Source: a virus | Strand: one strand, 5' to 3' | Length of the DNA: 38,140 nucleotides | IMG/VR virus record: IMGVR_UViG_3300046715_000038 | Location: 1-38,140 of that record | Shown: in pieces, positions 18,351 to 25,248 of the stretch | How the letters are laid out: every line of letters begins with the position of its first letter | How positions within the stretch are numbered: position 1 is the stretch's first letter | Translations under genes and position numbers: made by a program | Notes under the pieces: model-generated | Databases searched by the model: none | Seen by the model: only the letters and a program-made list of their open reading frames with translations | Told to the model about the DNA's origin: nothing

Positions 18351-19400
18351 ATGGCTATTGCATTTCGCGCGTCCGCAGAAAGCCACGTGACGAGCGGATC
18401 ACTCACTATCACTGTTCCCACTAACGTTCAAGCTGGCGATCTGCTCGTGCTCGCTGCTGGCCTCAACAATGGCGGGAACGCGGCGTACGACTGGGTCACC
18501 CCTAGCGGTTGGACGCGTCGTGACGACCGGAGTGTCGGAAGTAACCTGTACGCCGCGCTCTACGTGAAAACGGCGGTATCAGGAGATGTTGGTTCTACTA
18601 TCACTCTTGCCTCTGCTACCACAGGCAAAAGTTGTGTCATACTCGCTGCCTACTCTGGTGTTGATCAGTCCGCCCCGGTTGACGTCGTCAGTGGCCTCTC
18701 GGAAACGACCACCACCGTCTCCCACACGACTCCGACCGTGACGACCACACAAGATCAAGATTGGGTTGTCATCGCCGCGGTTCAGTCCGACAGTGTCGCC
18801 GAGTCATGGTCGACGGCGACCGGCTTCACCAAACGACAGGACAGTCTCGACAATGACGTGCCCAGTGGACACGTTACTGCCACGCTGCAGGACAAGGGCC
18901 CGGAGCCGGTTGGCACCTACGGCGGCGATGTTCTCACCGCTGCCGCCGCGTCACCGAAGGCCGCGATGTGGACCATCGCGATCAGCTCGCAGCAGACCAC
19001 GCAGACTGCCCGGCCTGTCTCAGACGTGGACGTCACCAACACCGTTGGCGTGCCGACTCCCGGCGTTGGTTCTGGCGTGTACGGGAACCTCGCTGCGAAC
19101 GCTGACACGTCATACGCGGAAATCTCCAATACCGGCGACGTCGAGGTCGCGTTCTCCTCACTGATCGACCCACTGTCCGCGACCGGACACACGCTCAACT
19201 ATCGTGCCGAATATGCGGGCGGTGCGACATCTGGAACACTTACGGTCACTCTCAAACAGGGCACGACGACGATCGCGAGTTGGACGGACACTCTCACCAG
19301 CGCGTTCCAGGTCTTCTCACACACGCTGACGTCCACACAGGCGAACGCGATCACCGACTACTCACAACTTCGGGCGAGATTTGCTGCGGCAGTGAGCTGA
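18351..19400 (+). CDS. Tail fibre-like minor tail protein A
   Basis: 349 residues behind AAAGGAGCGGC. Residues about 1-215 form one beta-sandwich-like domain (SLTITVPTNVQAGDLLVLAAGL, WTRRDDRSVGSNLYAALYVKTA, VILAAYSGVDQSAPVD, WVVIAAVQ, AAMWTIAIS). 'G..vTvp.gvqaGDLlvl......w..p.gWt' is a recurrent actinophage fibre module. A short linker leads to a C-terminal sandwich (YAEISNTGDVEVAFSSLIDP, TLTVTLKQGTTTIASWTDTL, ITDYSQLRARFAA) like lectin-type fibre ends. Thr/Ser content is high. It is probably receptor-binding or a decoration. The next gene encodes a protein with the same type of N-terminal domain. Confidence 0.72.
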   Translation: MAIAFRASAESHVTSGSLTITVPTNVQAGDLLVLAAGLNNGGNAAYDWVTPSGWTRRDDRSVGSNLYAALYVKTAVSGDVGSTITLASATTGKSCVILAAYSGVDQSAPVDVVSGLSETTTTVSHTTPTVTTTQDQDWVVIAAVQSDSVAESWSTATGFTKRQDSLDNDVPSGHVTATLQDKGPEPVGTYGGDVLTAAAASPKAAMWTIAISSQQTTQTARPVSDVDVTNTVGVPTPGVGSGVYGNLAANADTSYAEISNTGDVEVAFSSLIDPLSATGHTLNYRAEYAGGATSGTLTVTLKQGTTTIASWTDTLTSAFQVFSHTLTSTQANAITDYSQLRARFAAAVS

Positions 19401-19403
19401 CCT

Positions 19404-20309
19404 ATGGCACACATCTCCAGCATCACCAAAGTCCAGTCCTCGTCGGCCACATCAGTCACGATCACACTCACTGCAGGCATCGCCGCCGGCCACACCTTGA
19501 TCGGTGGGATCTGCTGGGAAGCTGCGGCCGGGACCGTCCCCACGATCTCCTCGATCGTCGACTCCCGAGGCAACACCTGGACGACCACGCCAGATGACTC
19601 GGTCGTCAACGGGGTCACCCTTGCGGTGGCGGTAATCCGCGCCAGAGCTACGACTGCACTGCAAGTCGGGGACACGGTCACCATCACGGTCAGCATCGCT
19701 CGATCCAAGTGGGCGATCCAGATTGATGAGTTCGATGACGTCAACGCCTCATCACCGAAGGATCAGGTAGCGCACAACGCGCCCGCCTCCGCGACGGCCT
19801 TGACGACTGGGACCACGGCGACCACGGCACAGAACTACGAACTCATGTACGTCGCCTTTGGATTTGGCTCGGGGCGAACGATAACAATCCCCGGCGGATG
19901 GTCCGGCGGTGCGTCTGTTGAAACGACCGGCGGCACCGACCGGGCCTTGCAAACGATCTGGAAGTACCAGACCACAGCGGCTGTGGAATCCGGGAGTTTG
20001 ACACTCAACACTACTAGCACCTACGGCGGTGTGATTGTCACGTACAAAGCGACGTCAGCTTCGCCAGCCGTAGGGCGCGTTTCACAAGTGAAGTTCACCA
20101 CCCCACAAGGCGCCGCGTCTCCCGTCGCAAGAGTGACAAGAGTGTCGATGCAGGCGCCGATCGGATCAGTGGGAACCGTTCGCGTCACTCAAGTGAAGAT
20201 GCGCGTACCTGCCGTAGACGATCAAACGCCATACTCGGGTATCAAGGCTATCGTCAATGGTTTCTTCAATGATGCGTCGATCTCGGCTGCCTCGCACGGC
20301 GCGGTGTAA
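19404..20309 (+). CDS. Tail fibre-like minor tail protein B with C-terminal short repeats
   Basis: 301 residues, starting three bases after the previous stop. The first ~215 residues repeat the fibre module of the upstream protein in diverged form (VTITLTAGIAAGHTLIGGICWE, DTVTITVSIARSKWAIQIDEFD, DQVAHNAPASATALTTGTTA, LTLNTTSTYGGVIVTYKAT). After this come three short tandem segments of 17-20 residues: GRVSQVKFTTPQG, ARVTRVSMQAPIG and VRVTQVKMRVPAV. These share the pattern [GAV]-R-V-[ST]-[QR]-V-[KS]-[FM]. The C terminus (YSGIKAIVNGFFNDASISAA) is short. A structural or receptor-binding tail role is inferred. Confidence 0.7.
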   Translation: MAHISSITKVQSSSATSVTITLTAGIAAGHTLIGGICWEAAAGTVPTISSIVDSRGNTWTTTPDDSVVNGVTLAVAVIRARATTALQVGDTVTITVSIARSKWAIQIDEFDDVNASSPKDQVAHNAPASATALTTGTTATTAQNYELMYVAFGFGSGRTITIPGGWSGGASVETTGGTDRALQTIWKYQTTAAVESGSLTLNTTSTYGGVIVTYKATSASPAVGRVSQVKFTTPQGAASPVARVTRVSMQAPIGSVGTVRVTQVKMRVPAVDDQTPYSGIKAIVNGFFNDASISAASHGAV

Positions 20310-20358
20310 TTGGACGCGCCAACCTCATGGATGACAGTTCAACTTAGAAAGGTAGCGC

Positions 20359-21192
20359 ATGACCTTCATTAGACACATCAATGAAGCACGAGTAAATGGA
20401 AAGCGTCTCGGCCGGCACGTTCGCCACGACCCCCGATCTTTGTCATACCTCTACCCGGCGGACAAGGTCGGGGACCTTGTCAGCGTAAAGCATGAGCGGC
20501 ACATTCCCGTTCTTGACCAGGGTGACCTAGGAAGCTGCACTGGCAACGCGGCTGAGGGCTGCGTTGGCAGCGCGATGTTTCTCTCTGCGGTTCCCGACGA
20601 AAACAGAGCAAAGCCGACCGGCAACAAGATCGGAGACGAGAGCCAAGCGGTCGTGCTGTACTCTGCCGCGACCAAGCTGGACGACGTTCGTGGCTACTAC
20701 CCTCCGACCGACACTGGGTCAGACGGGCTATCGGTCGCCAAGGCCGCCAAGAAGGCCGGTCTGATCAGTGGGTATCAACACTGCACGAGCCTCGACGCGA
20801 CCCTTAAGGCGTTGTCTCAGCGACCCGTGATCTGCGGTGTGAATTGGTATGAGGGCATGGATGAGCCCGATGAAAACGGACTCGTGAAGATTGCCGGGCA
20901 GGTGCGTGGCGGTCACGAGTTCGTCCTCGACGAGCTTGACGTCGAGAACAAGCTGATTGGCGCCACCAACTCGTGGGGCGAGAGCTTCGGTGTCAATGGA
21001 CGATTCTACATCTCATGGGATGACTTCGAGAAACTGCTATCCGAGGATGGAGATGTGACGGTGTTCGTGCCGATTTCCCAGCCTGCCCCTACTCCTACTC
21101 CCACTCCGAGTGACCAGTTCACAGAATTCACCGCCATGCTCAAGACCTTTGTTACTGAAGTGCAGTCATGGCTCAGGAAGCACGGTATGTAA
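20359..21192 (+). CDS. Papain-like cysteine peptidase (C1A fold)
   Basis: 277 residues with GAAAGGTAGC upstream of ATG. The catalytic set of family C1 is complete. Gln54 and Cys60 lie in VLDQGDLGSCTGNAA (spacing of six, as Gln19/Cys25 in papain). His186 is in RGGHEFVL and Asn204 in TNSWGESFGVNGRFYISW. The first 45 residues (NGKRLGRHVRHDPRSLSY) may be a short propeptide or an anchor. A PTPTPTP linker (about 238-247) leads to a short C-terminal helix. There is no signal peptide. The gene lies between fibre and lysis genes, so it could be a tail-borne enzyme that cuts surface proteins, or act in virion maturation or host lysis. Enzyme class is firm, target unknown. Confidence 0.85.
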   Translation: MTFIRHINEARVNGKRLGRHVRHDPRSLSYLYPADKVGDLVSVKHERHIPVLDQGDLGSCTGNAAEGCVGSAMFLSAVPDENRAKPTGNKIGDESQAVVLYSAATKLDDVRGYYPPTDTGSDGLSVAKAAKKAGLISGYQHCTSLDATLKALSQRPVICGVNWYEGMDEPDENGLVKIAGQVRGGHEFVLDELDVENKLIGATNSWGESFGVNGRFYISWDDFEKLLSEDGDVTVFVPISQPAPTPTPTPSDQFTEFTAMLKTFVTEVQSWLRKHGM

Positions 21193-21242
21193 CTAAAGAA
21201 ATACCCCCGTAAACTGTGAATAAGAGGTAACGGTAAGACTCG

Positions 21243-21292
21243 CCTGCATCTGCTCCCCGCTAGATGCTCGCGATCTCGTTAGCAGACGCAGG
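21243..21292 (+). promoter_or_regulatory. Inverted repeat overlapping the ribosome binding site of the first lysis-cassette gene
   Basis: CCTGCATCTGCT (21243-21254) pairs with AGCAGACGCAGG (21281-21292) with one A-C mismatch, around a 26-base loop. The right arm runs into GCAGGGG, the apparent ribosome binding site six bases before the ATG at 21301. If the RNA folds this way, translation of the membrane protein gene would be lowered until the hairpin opens. No T-run follows, so it is not an intrinsic terminator. The rest of the 108-base gap shows no convincing promoter. Confidence 0.5.
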
Positions 21293-21300
21293 GGTACCCT

Positions 21301-21666
21301 ATGACAGATAAAGATGAAATCGAAAACGTTCCTGACAGGACTGTTATACGCGGTCTGAGCGATATAGCGGCGACGATGATAAGGGAAAGCGTGGGACGTT
21401 ACGAGTACGTTGCCGATCAGCGCTACACAGAGCGTCGGTTCCATGATCTGGAAAGCGACGTAACTGACCTCAAGGATACGCACGCCTCGGACGTCAAAGA
21501 GATAAAGGCGAATATCGCATCACATATTAAAGATCATTCTGATAGCCAGACACGTGAACGCGCGAACTGGCGTCAGTTCTTCTACGCGGGGATCATACCG
21601 TTTGGAATCGCCATCGCCGTGGCACTCTTTTCGGCGTGGATCGCCGCGAAGGGAAGCGGAAAGTGA
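21301..21666 (+). CDS. Small membrane protein with coiled coil and C-terminal TM helix (holin/XhlA-like)
   Basis: 121 residues from ATG behind GCAGGGG. The first ~90 residues are hydrophilic and heptad-rich (YTERRFHDLESDVTDLKDTH and following). A single transmembrane helix near residues 92-115 (FFYAGIIPFGIAIAVALFSA) ends in GSGK. This arrangement resembles XhlA-type lysis helpers and some actinophage lysis-region membrane proteins. Together with the next gene (GTGA overlap) it stands directly before the muramidase, so a holin, pinholin-modulating or spanin-like role is inferred. Homology was not established. Confidence 0.65.
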   Translation: MTDKDEIENVPDRTVIRGLSDIAATMIRESVGRYEYVADQRYTERRFHDLESDVTDLKDTHASDVKEIKANIASHIKDHSDSQTRERANWRQFFYAGIIPFGIAIAVALFSAWIAAKGSGK

Positions 21667-22124
21667 TACACATTACGCGACGACACGTTGGCGTTTTTGC
21701 TGCTTCGAGTAGCTACGCGTTGATCGCGCTCATTGGGATCATAGGGATAAGTCGGGTTCTTGGAAACACGTCGTCTCCAGAGATCGCGGCTCCGGCCCCG
21801 ACAGTGACACCGTCGAGTGACACGCCAACGCCGCCGACAGACAGAACCCCCACCATCAAACCGTCTGCAAAACCGCCGTCTGATTCTAACCCCAGAGACG
21901 GCGGTAGAGGCGTCATGGCGGCGCCGCTGGTGTCTGTCAAGCCAGTTGGCCACGGTGGCTCTAGACCCACCTCCGGCACGTCTAGCCCCATCACTCAACC
22001 GACGCCACCGTCGACCCCCGTGTCTCCGAGTCAAGCCATCGTTGCGGTGCGCGTTTCACTAAGAGCTATTCAGTGTGACGCGGTTCGCGTCGGAAATGTA
22101 GTCTCGGCTGGAGGGGCCTGTTAA
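21663..22124 (+). CDS. Signal-anchored Pro/Thr/Ser-rich membrane protein of the lysis cassette
   Basis: 153 residues from the GTG at 21663, chosen because it overlaps the previous stop (GTGA) and follows GGAAGCGGAA. A longer reading from 21636 has no such site. Residues 9-33 form one hydrophobic helix (VGVFAASSSYALIALIGIIG). The remainder is Pro/Thr/Ser-rich low complexity (SSDTPTPPTDRTPTIKPSAK), followed by a short hydrophobic piece with two cysteines near the end (AIQCDAVRV...GGAC). The helix would anchor it in the membrane with the tail in the cell wall, as in spanin-like or wall-spanning lysis proteins; this is inference. No lipobox is visible. Confidence 0.6.
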   Translation: MIHITRRHVGVFAASSSYALIALIGIIGISRVLGNTSSPEIAAPAPTVTPSSDTPTPPTDRTPTIKPSAKPPSDSNPRDGGRGVMAAPLVSVKPVGHGGSRPTSGTSSPITQPTPPSTPVSPSQAIVAVRVSLRAIQCDAVRVGNVVSAGGAC

Positions 22125-22126
22125 CC

Positions 22127-23074
22127 ATGCTTCATGGATTTGACGTGAGCGCCTACCAAGGTACCGGCGTGCCAACGTGTGACTTCATTATCATCAAAGC
22201 GACCGAAGGCAAGAGCTACACCAGCTCCAAGTTCAAAGCTCAATACACAAGCGCCAAGACCAACGCGAAGCATCGTGGCGCGTACCACTTCGCTCGGCCT
22301 GAAGAATCTTCATACAAGGACCAGGTGAAGCGGTTCCTCGACACCGCGCAGCCTAAGGTCGGCGAGTCGGTGTGGCTGGACCTTGAAGCCTCGAAGCTCA
22401 CCCAAGCGGAGACGAACGCGTGGGCGCGCGGCTGGGGTGACACCATGTGGGACCAGGCGCCCGGTGTCACCTCGGGCAGTTACCTCGGCTCCGGATACGT
22501 GTCCAACAACACCGGCCGCGACCTTAGCAAGCACTTTGATTTGTGGTGGTATCCGCAGTATTCGGGCGCGTATCAAGTGGCCCCGTTCGGCGTAGATCTC
22601 GAGGAGCTCCGCGCCGAGAACAGGTCGTCGCTAATCCCTGAGCGTCGCCTCATCACCACGACCACCACGGCGTGGCCGCCCACGGTGACACCGTGGCTGC
22701 CGTCCACGAACAACACCGGTTGGAAGAAGCCAGACCTGTGGCAGTTCACAGACAACTGGCGGGGCCTCGACGCCTCCATCACGACCCTCACGATTGCCCA
22801 GCTCGCCGGCGGCCAACCCGCGCCAATCCCGAAGCCGATTCCGGCTCCGAAGGTGTGGCCGGGCCGATACCTGAAGCTCGCGTCCCCGCTGATGCACGGC
22901 AGTGACGTGACGTGGACACAGCAGCACCTCAACACGCGCGGTTCGAAGCTCACTGCTGACGGCCAGTACGGGCCGAAAACCCGCGACGCCGTGAAGGCGT
23001 TTCAGAAGGCCAAGCGCCTCACCGTCGACGGGATCGTCGGCAAAGCCACGTGGACGGCCCTCGGCAAGTCCTGA
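22127..23074 (+). CDS. Endolysin: GH25 muramidase with C-terminal peptidoglycan-binding domain
   Basis: 315 residues. GH25 features are GFDVSAYQG at the start (first catalytic-region Asp), DFIIIKATEG, RGAYHFARPE, VWLDLEAS (catalytic Asp/Glu pair in the beta-barrel) and DLWQFTDNW near the end of the barrel. The enzyme cuts the MurNAc-GlcNAc bond. Residues 155-185 (VDLEELRAENRSS...) look inserted compared with compact phage GH25 enzymes, before PPTVTPWLPS. A Pro-rich linker (APIPKPIPAPK) leads to a PF01471-type wall-binding domain (DGQYGPKTRDAVKAFQKAK). No signal peptide is seen, so release needs a holin. GAGGGG lies upstream of the ATG, two bases after the previous stop. Confidence 0.92.
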   Translation: MLHGFDVSAYQGTGVPTCDFIIIKATEGKSYTSSKFKAQYTSAKTNAKHRGAYHFARPEESSYKDQVKRFLDTAQPKVGESVWLDLEASKLTQAETNAWARGWGDTMWDQAPGVTSGSYLGSGYVSNNTGRDLSKHFDLWWYPQYSGAYQVAPFGVDLEELRAENRSSLIPERRLITTTTTAWPPTVTPWLPSTNNTGWKKPDLWQFTDNWRGLDASITTLTIAQLAGGQPAPIPKPIPAPKVWPGRYLKLASPLMHGSDVTWTQQHLNTRGSKLTADGQYGPKTRDAVKAFQKAKRLTVDGIVGKATWTALGKS

Positions 23075-23093
23075 TTTGCACAAACCACCTGAC

Positions 23094-23117
23094 GCCCCGG
23101 CCAGCGCGCCGGGCCTT
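23094..23117 (+). terminator. Short GC-rich hairpin between the two endolysin genes (weak terminator)
   Basis: CCCGGC (23096-23101) pairs with GCCGGG (23108-23113) over a six-base loop, followed by CCTTTC. The T-run is only three bases, so it would end transcription poorly. It may reduce read-through or protect the upstream message, and it precedes the GGAAGGGG ribosome binding site of the CHAP lysin. Confidence 0.35.
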
Positions 23118-23135
23118 TCGCATGGAAGGGGCACC

Positions 23136-23984
23136 ATGCCCGAGCTTGACGAGCAGCTCTACGCGCTACCGAACGAGCCGACACCGATCCAGCCGACCAA
23201 CGCCGCTGGCACCATGCCCGACGACCCCGACCAGGCCGACGTCTCCCAAGACCCCACGCCTGACCTCGACGAGACTGAGCATGCCGCGCTTCTGGCCACC
23301 GCCGGCGGTGTCACCGCGCACACGATCTTGACACTCGCGGCCTCACAGATCGGCACGGGGGAGTCCCCAGCGGGGAGCAACAAGAACAAGTACTCGAAGT
23401 GGTACGGGACGACCGGCGCCTGGTGCTGGATGTTCCTGTGCTGGCTCTTCGACCAGAAGGGCGCGCTCGCGCTCGTCTTCGGGAAGCACGCGTACGTCCC
23501 CTACTTCAAAGCCGTCTTCTCGGCGCACGGCGAGTTCCACACCAGCAGCCCGAAGCCTGGTGACCTTGTCGCCTTCGACTTCAACCGGTCTGGCGACCCG
23601 GAGCACATCGGCATCGTGGAGAAGGTCATCTCCGGGTCTACGATCCAGACGATCGAGGGCAACACCAGCGACCACGTCATGCGCCGCACCCGTAGCCGCT
23701 CCTACGTGTACGGCTACGCCACCCCGAAGTACGCTGCCGCGCCACCCGCCAGTCCGAACGCCTACCCGGGCACGGTCTACAGATACGTCAATGGCAAGAC
23801 ACTGATGTCCGGTTCCCACGTGAAGTGGATCCAGACTAGGCTCGCCGCCCACAAGCACGCGGTCAGCGTCGACAGCCAGTACGGGCCGAAGACGGCGGCC
23901 GCGGTGAAGAGCTTCCAGAAGGATGCCAAGCTCACCGCCGATGGCGAGGTCGGCCCGAAGACGTGGGCCGCGTTGGCCAAGTGA
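23136..23984 (+). CDS. Second endolysin: CHAP amidase/endopeptidase with C-terminal peptidoglycan-binding domain
   Basis: 282 residues from the ATG at 23136, chosen for the GGAAGGGG site; a longer reading from 23076 crosses the intergenic hairpin. After an acidic N terminus (DDPDQADVSQDPTPDLDE), residues about 70-185 are a CHAP domain: ASQIGTGESPAGSNKNKYS, AWCWMFLCW (catalytic Cys), PKPGDLVAFDF, EHIGIVEKV (His) and IEGNTSD (Asn). A Pro/Ala linker joins a PF01471-type domain (DSQYGPKTAAAVKSFQKDAK) clearly related to that of the upstream muramidase. It should cut peptide or amide bonds of the wall, complementing the GH25 enzyme. The CHAP part also resembles the one in the tape measure. Confidence 0.9.
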   Translation: MPELDEQLYALPNEPTPIQPTNAAGTMPDDPDQADVSQDPTPDLDETEHAALLATAGGVTAHTILTLAASQIGTGESPAGSNKNKYSKWYGTTGAWCWMFLCWLFDQKGALALVFGKHAYVPYFKAVFSAHGEFHTSSPKPGDLVAFDFNRSGDPEHIGIVEKVISGSTIQTIEGNTSDHVMRRTRSRSYVYGYATPKYAAAPPASPNAYPGTVYRYVNGKTLMSGSHVKWIQTRLAAHKHAVSVDSQYGPKTAAAVKSFQKDAKLTADGEVGPKTWAALAK

Positions 23985-24013
23985 CTGCACAACTACACAT
24001 TCAAGGAGACTAA

Positions 24014-24355
24014 GTGAAGATCTTTGGCTACGAGCCGGCCACCATCCTCTACGCGGTGAACGCCGCAGTGGCGCTGCTCGTCTCGTACGGCCTGCCGCTG
24101 AACCATGACATGGTCGCGGCGATCACCGTCATCGCGACGGCAGTGCTCACCATCGCTACCGCCGTGATGACGCGCCCGTTCGTGGTGTCGTCAGTGACAG
24201 CGGCCGTCGGCTCGCTGCTCGCCGCAGTGGCGGCGTTCGGCCTGCACCTGTCTGGCAACCAGATCGGTACGGCGGTGACGGCCCTGTCGGTGGTACTGAT
24301 GCTGCTGCTCCGTCAGAACGTGACTCCGGCGCCAGCGGTAGCTGTTCGGCGATAG
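24014..24355 (+). CDS. Holin-like membrane protein (four predicted TM helices)
   Basis: 113 residues from GTG with AAGGAGACTAA upstream. Four hydrophobic stretches follow one another: ATILYAVNAAVALLVSYGLP, MVAAITVIATAVLTIATAVM, VVSSVTAAVGSLLAAVAAFG and GTAVTALSVVLMLLL. The C terminus is short and basic (VAVRR). Small size, multiple helices and position right after the second endolysin fit a holin that lets the lysins reach the wall. Similar proteins after lysins in actinophages are annotated as holin or membrane protein. It is the last gene before a strong terminator. Confidence 0.72.
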   Translation: MKIFGYEPATILYAVNAAVALLVSYGLPLNHDMVAAITVIATAVLTIATAVMTRPFVVSSVTAAVGSLLAAVAAFGLHLSGNQIGTAVTALSVVLMLLLRQNVTPAPAVAVRR

Positions 24356-24384
24356 TCTGCTTGCGTATCAATTAGCTCCAACGA

Positions 24385-24428
24385 AGCCCCGCTCTCTTCC
24401 GGTTCGCCGGGAGAGGGCGGGCTTTTTT
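24385..24428 (+). terminator. Strong intrinsic terminator with UUCG tetraloop
   Basis: CTCTTCCGG pairs with CCGGGAGAG around TTCG (24403-24406), with one G-T pair. The stem extends outward by CCCGCT/GGCGGG to about 15 pairs and is followed by T6 at 24423-24428. This is a textbook Rho-independent terminator closing the structural/lysis transcript after the holin-like gene at 24355. Confidence 0.9.
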
Positions 24429-24501
24429 GCGTGTTCTAGCCAACACCACTAAGTAGCAGCACAGACTACACTCGAATCAACATCTATGAAAGGACTGGTA
24501 C

Positions 24502-24840
24502 ATGGCCACAAAGTTCAATGAATTTGTCAACTCGATCATCAGAACAGGAACCGCTGTTTTCGTTGGCGGGATCATCACGTACCTGGTCGCGCGCGGACTC
24601 AACCTCAACGAGTCGTTGAAGACGCCGTCAACTGAGGTTCTCTTCGGGATCACATCTGTTGGCTACTACGCCGTGGTACGTGTCCTCGAGCACTTCGTCA
24701 ACGAGCGCTTCGGCTGGCTACTGATGTCATCTGGAAACCCCACCTACCCGTCGGTGACGTGGATCGAGCAGAAGGAAAAGAAGCGCTTCGTCCGTCGACC
24801 TCACGCGTCTGCAGTGTCTCGCGCGCACGGCGAAGAGTAA
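24502..24840 (+). CDS. Small membrane protein with two TM helices (holin-like)
   Basis: 112 residues from ATG with GAAAGGA upstream. Two hydrophobic helices, about residues 14-33 (GTAVFVGGIITYLVARGLNL) and 44-66 (VLFGITSVGYYAVVRVLEHF), are followed by a basic C-terminal tail (EKKRFVRRPHASAVSRAHGE). Actinophages often have such a two-helix protein at the end of the rightward block, annotated membrane protein or holin. It lies between two terminators and so needs its own promoter; TACACT near 24468 could be a -10 but no good -35 is seen. It could be a second holin, an antiholin, or a superinfection-related membrane protein. Confidence 0.65.
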   Translation: MATKFNEFVNSIIRTGTAVFVGGIITYLVARGLNLNESLKTPSTEVLFGITSVGYYAVVRVLEHFVNERFGWLLMSSGNPTYPSVTWIEQKEKKRFVRRPHASAVSRAHGEE

Positions 24841-24851
24841 CCCATAACGTA

Positions 24852-24898
24852 GAAACGCCCGGTCTCACTTTACGCGAGGCCGGGCGTTTCTTTCTTGT
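24852..24898. terminator. Terminator between convergent gene blocks
   Basis: GAAACGCCCGGTCTC (24852-24866) pairs with GAGGCCGGGCGTTTC (24876-24890) over nine bases, 15 pairs with a single G-T. TTTCTTTCTTG follows on the + strand, and GTTTCTAC follows in the leftward direction, so it can act both ways but better rightward. It lies 11 bases after the last rightward gene and 10 bases before the stop of the last leftward gene, as expected for a shared terminator. Confidence 0.88.
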
Positions 24899-24900
24899 TC

Positions 24901-25161
24901 CTACCGGGTGTCTACATTCTGCTTCCTGGGGCGGCCGCCTCTGTTGGGGACGTACTTCGATCGCCAAGCCAACGCCGCTGTGACGTCAAACTTCCGTCGC
25001 CCGTTCACGAGCTCACCAGTCTGGAAGCCCGTCTTGTTACGTCGTTTCCACCAGGCGTAGACAGCCTGTCGTGTCACCGTGCCGTACCCAGCTTTGGTGA
25101 GAGCATCCGCGACGGTCTGCCACCCACCCGTTTCCTGCTTCACCTTATTCTCTTCACTCAT
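24901..25161 (-). CDS. Small helix-turn-helix DNA-binding protein with AT-hook-like C terminus
   Basis: 86 residues from the ATG at 25161, chosen because AGGAGG stands six bases upstream; a 17-residue longer reading lacks such a site. The segment ADALTKAGYGTVTRQAVYAW followed by WKRRNKTGFQTGELVNGRRKF is the winged-helix/HTH pattern common in small actinophage DNA-binding proteins. The end NRGGRPRKQNVDTR contains the G-R-P core of an AT-hook flanked by basic residues, giving a second DNA contact in the minor groove. As the last leftward gene, next to a candidate promoter, it may regulate transcription of this junction; that is inference. Confidence 0.82.
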   Translation of the reverse strand: MSEENKVKQETGGWQTVADALTKAGYGTVTRQAVYAWWKRRNKTGFQTGELVNGRRKFDVTAALAWRSKYVPNRGGRPRKQNVDTR

Positions 25162-25248
25162 CGTGTCCTCCTGTCTTATCTCCTCACGTACGCAGGTCTC
25201 AGAGGCCGTCACTTTGCCTCCCCTCTGCCTCTTACGTCTATGTGCACT

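Noticed and set aside
24434-24501. Promoter for the isolated two-helix membrane protein gene
   Set aside because: A TACACT hexamer could be a -10 but the hexamer 17 bases upstream (ACCACT) is a poor -35, so I did not list it as a feature.
22127-24840. LysB-type mycolylarabinogalactan esterase in the lysis cassette
   Set aside because: No alpha/beta-hydrolase with a G-x-S-x-G motif is found near the lysins; only GH25, CHAP and membrane proteins are present.
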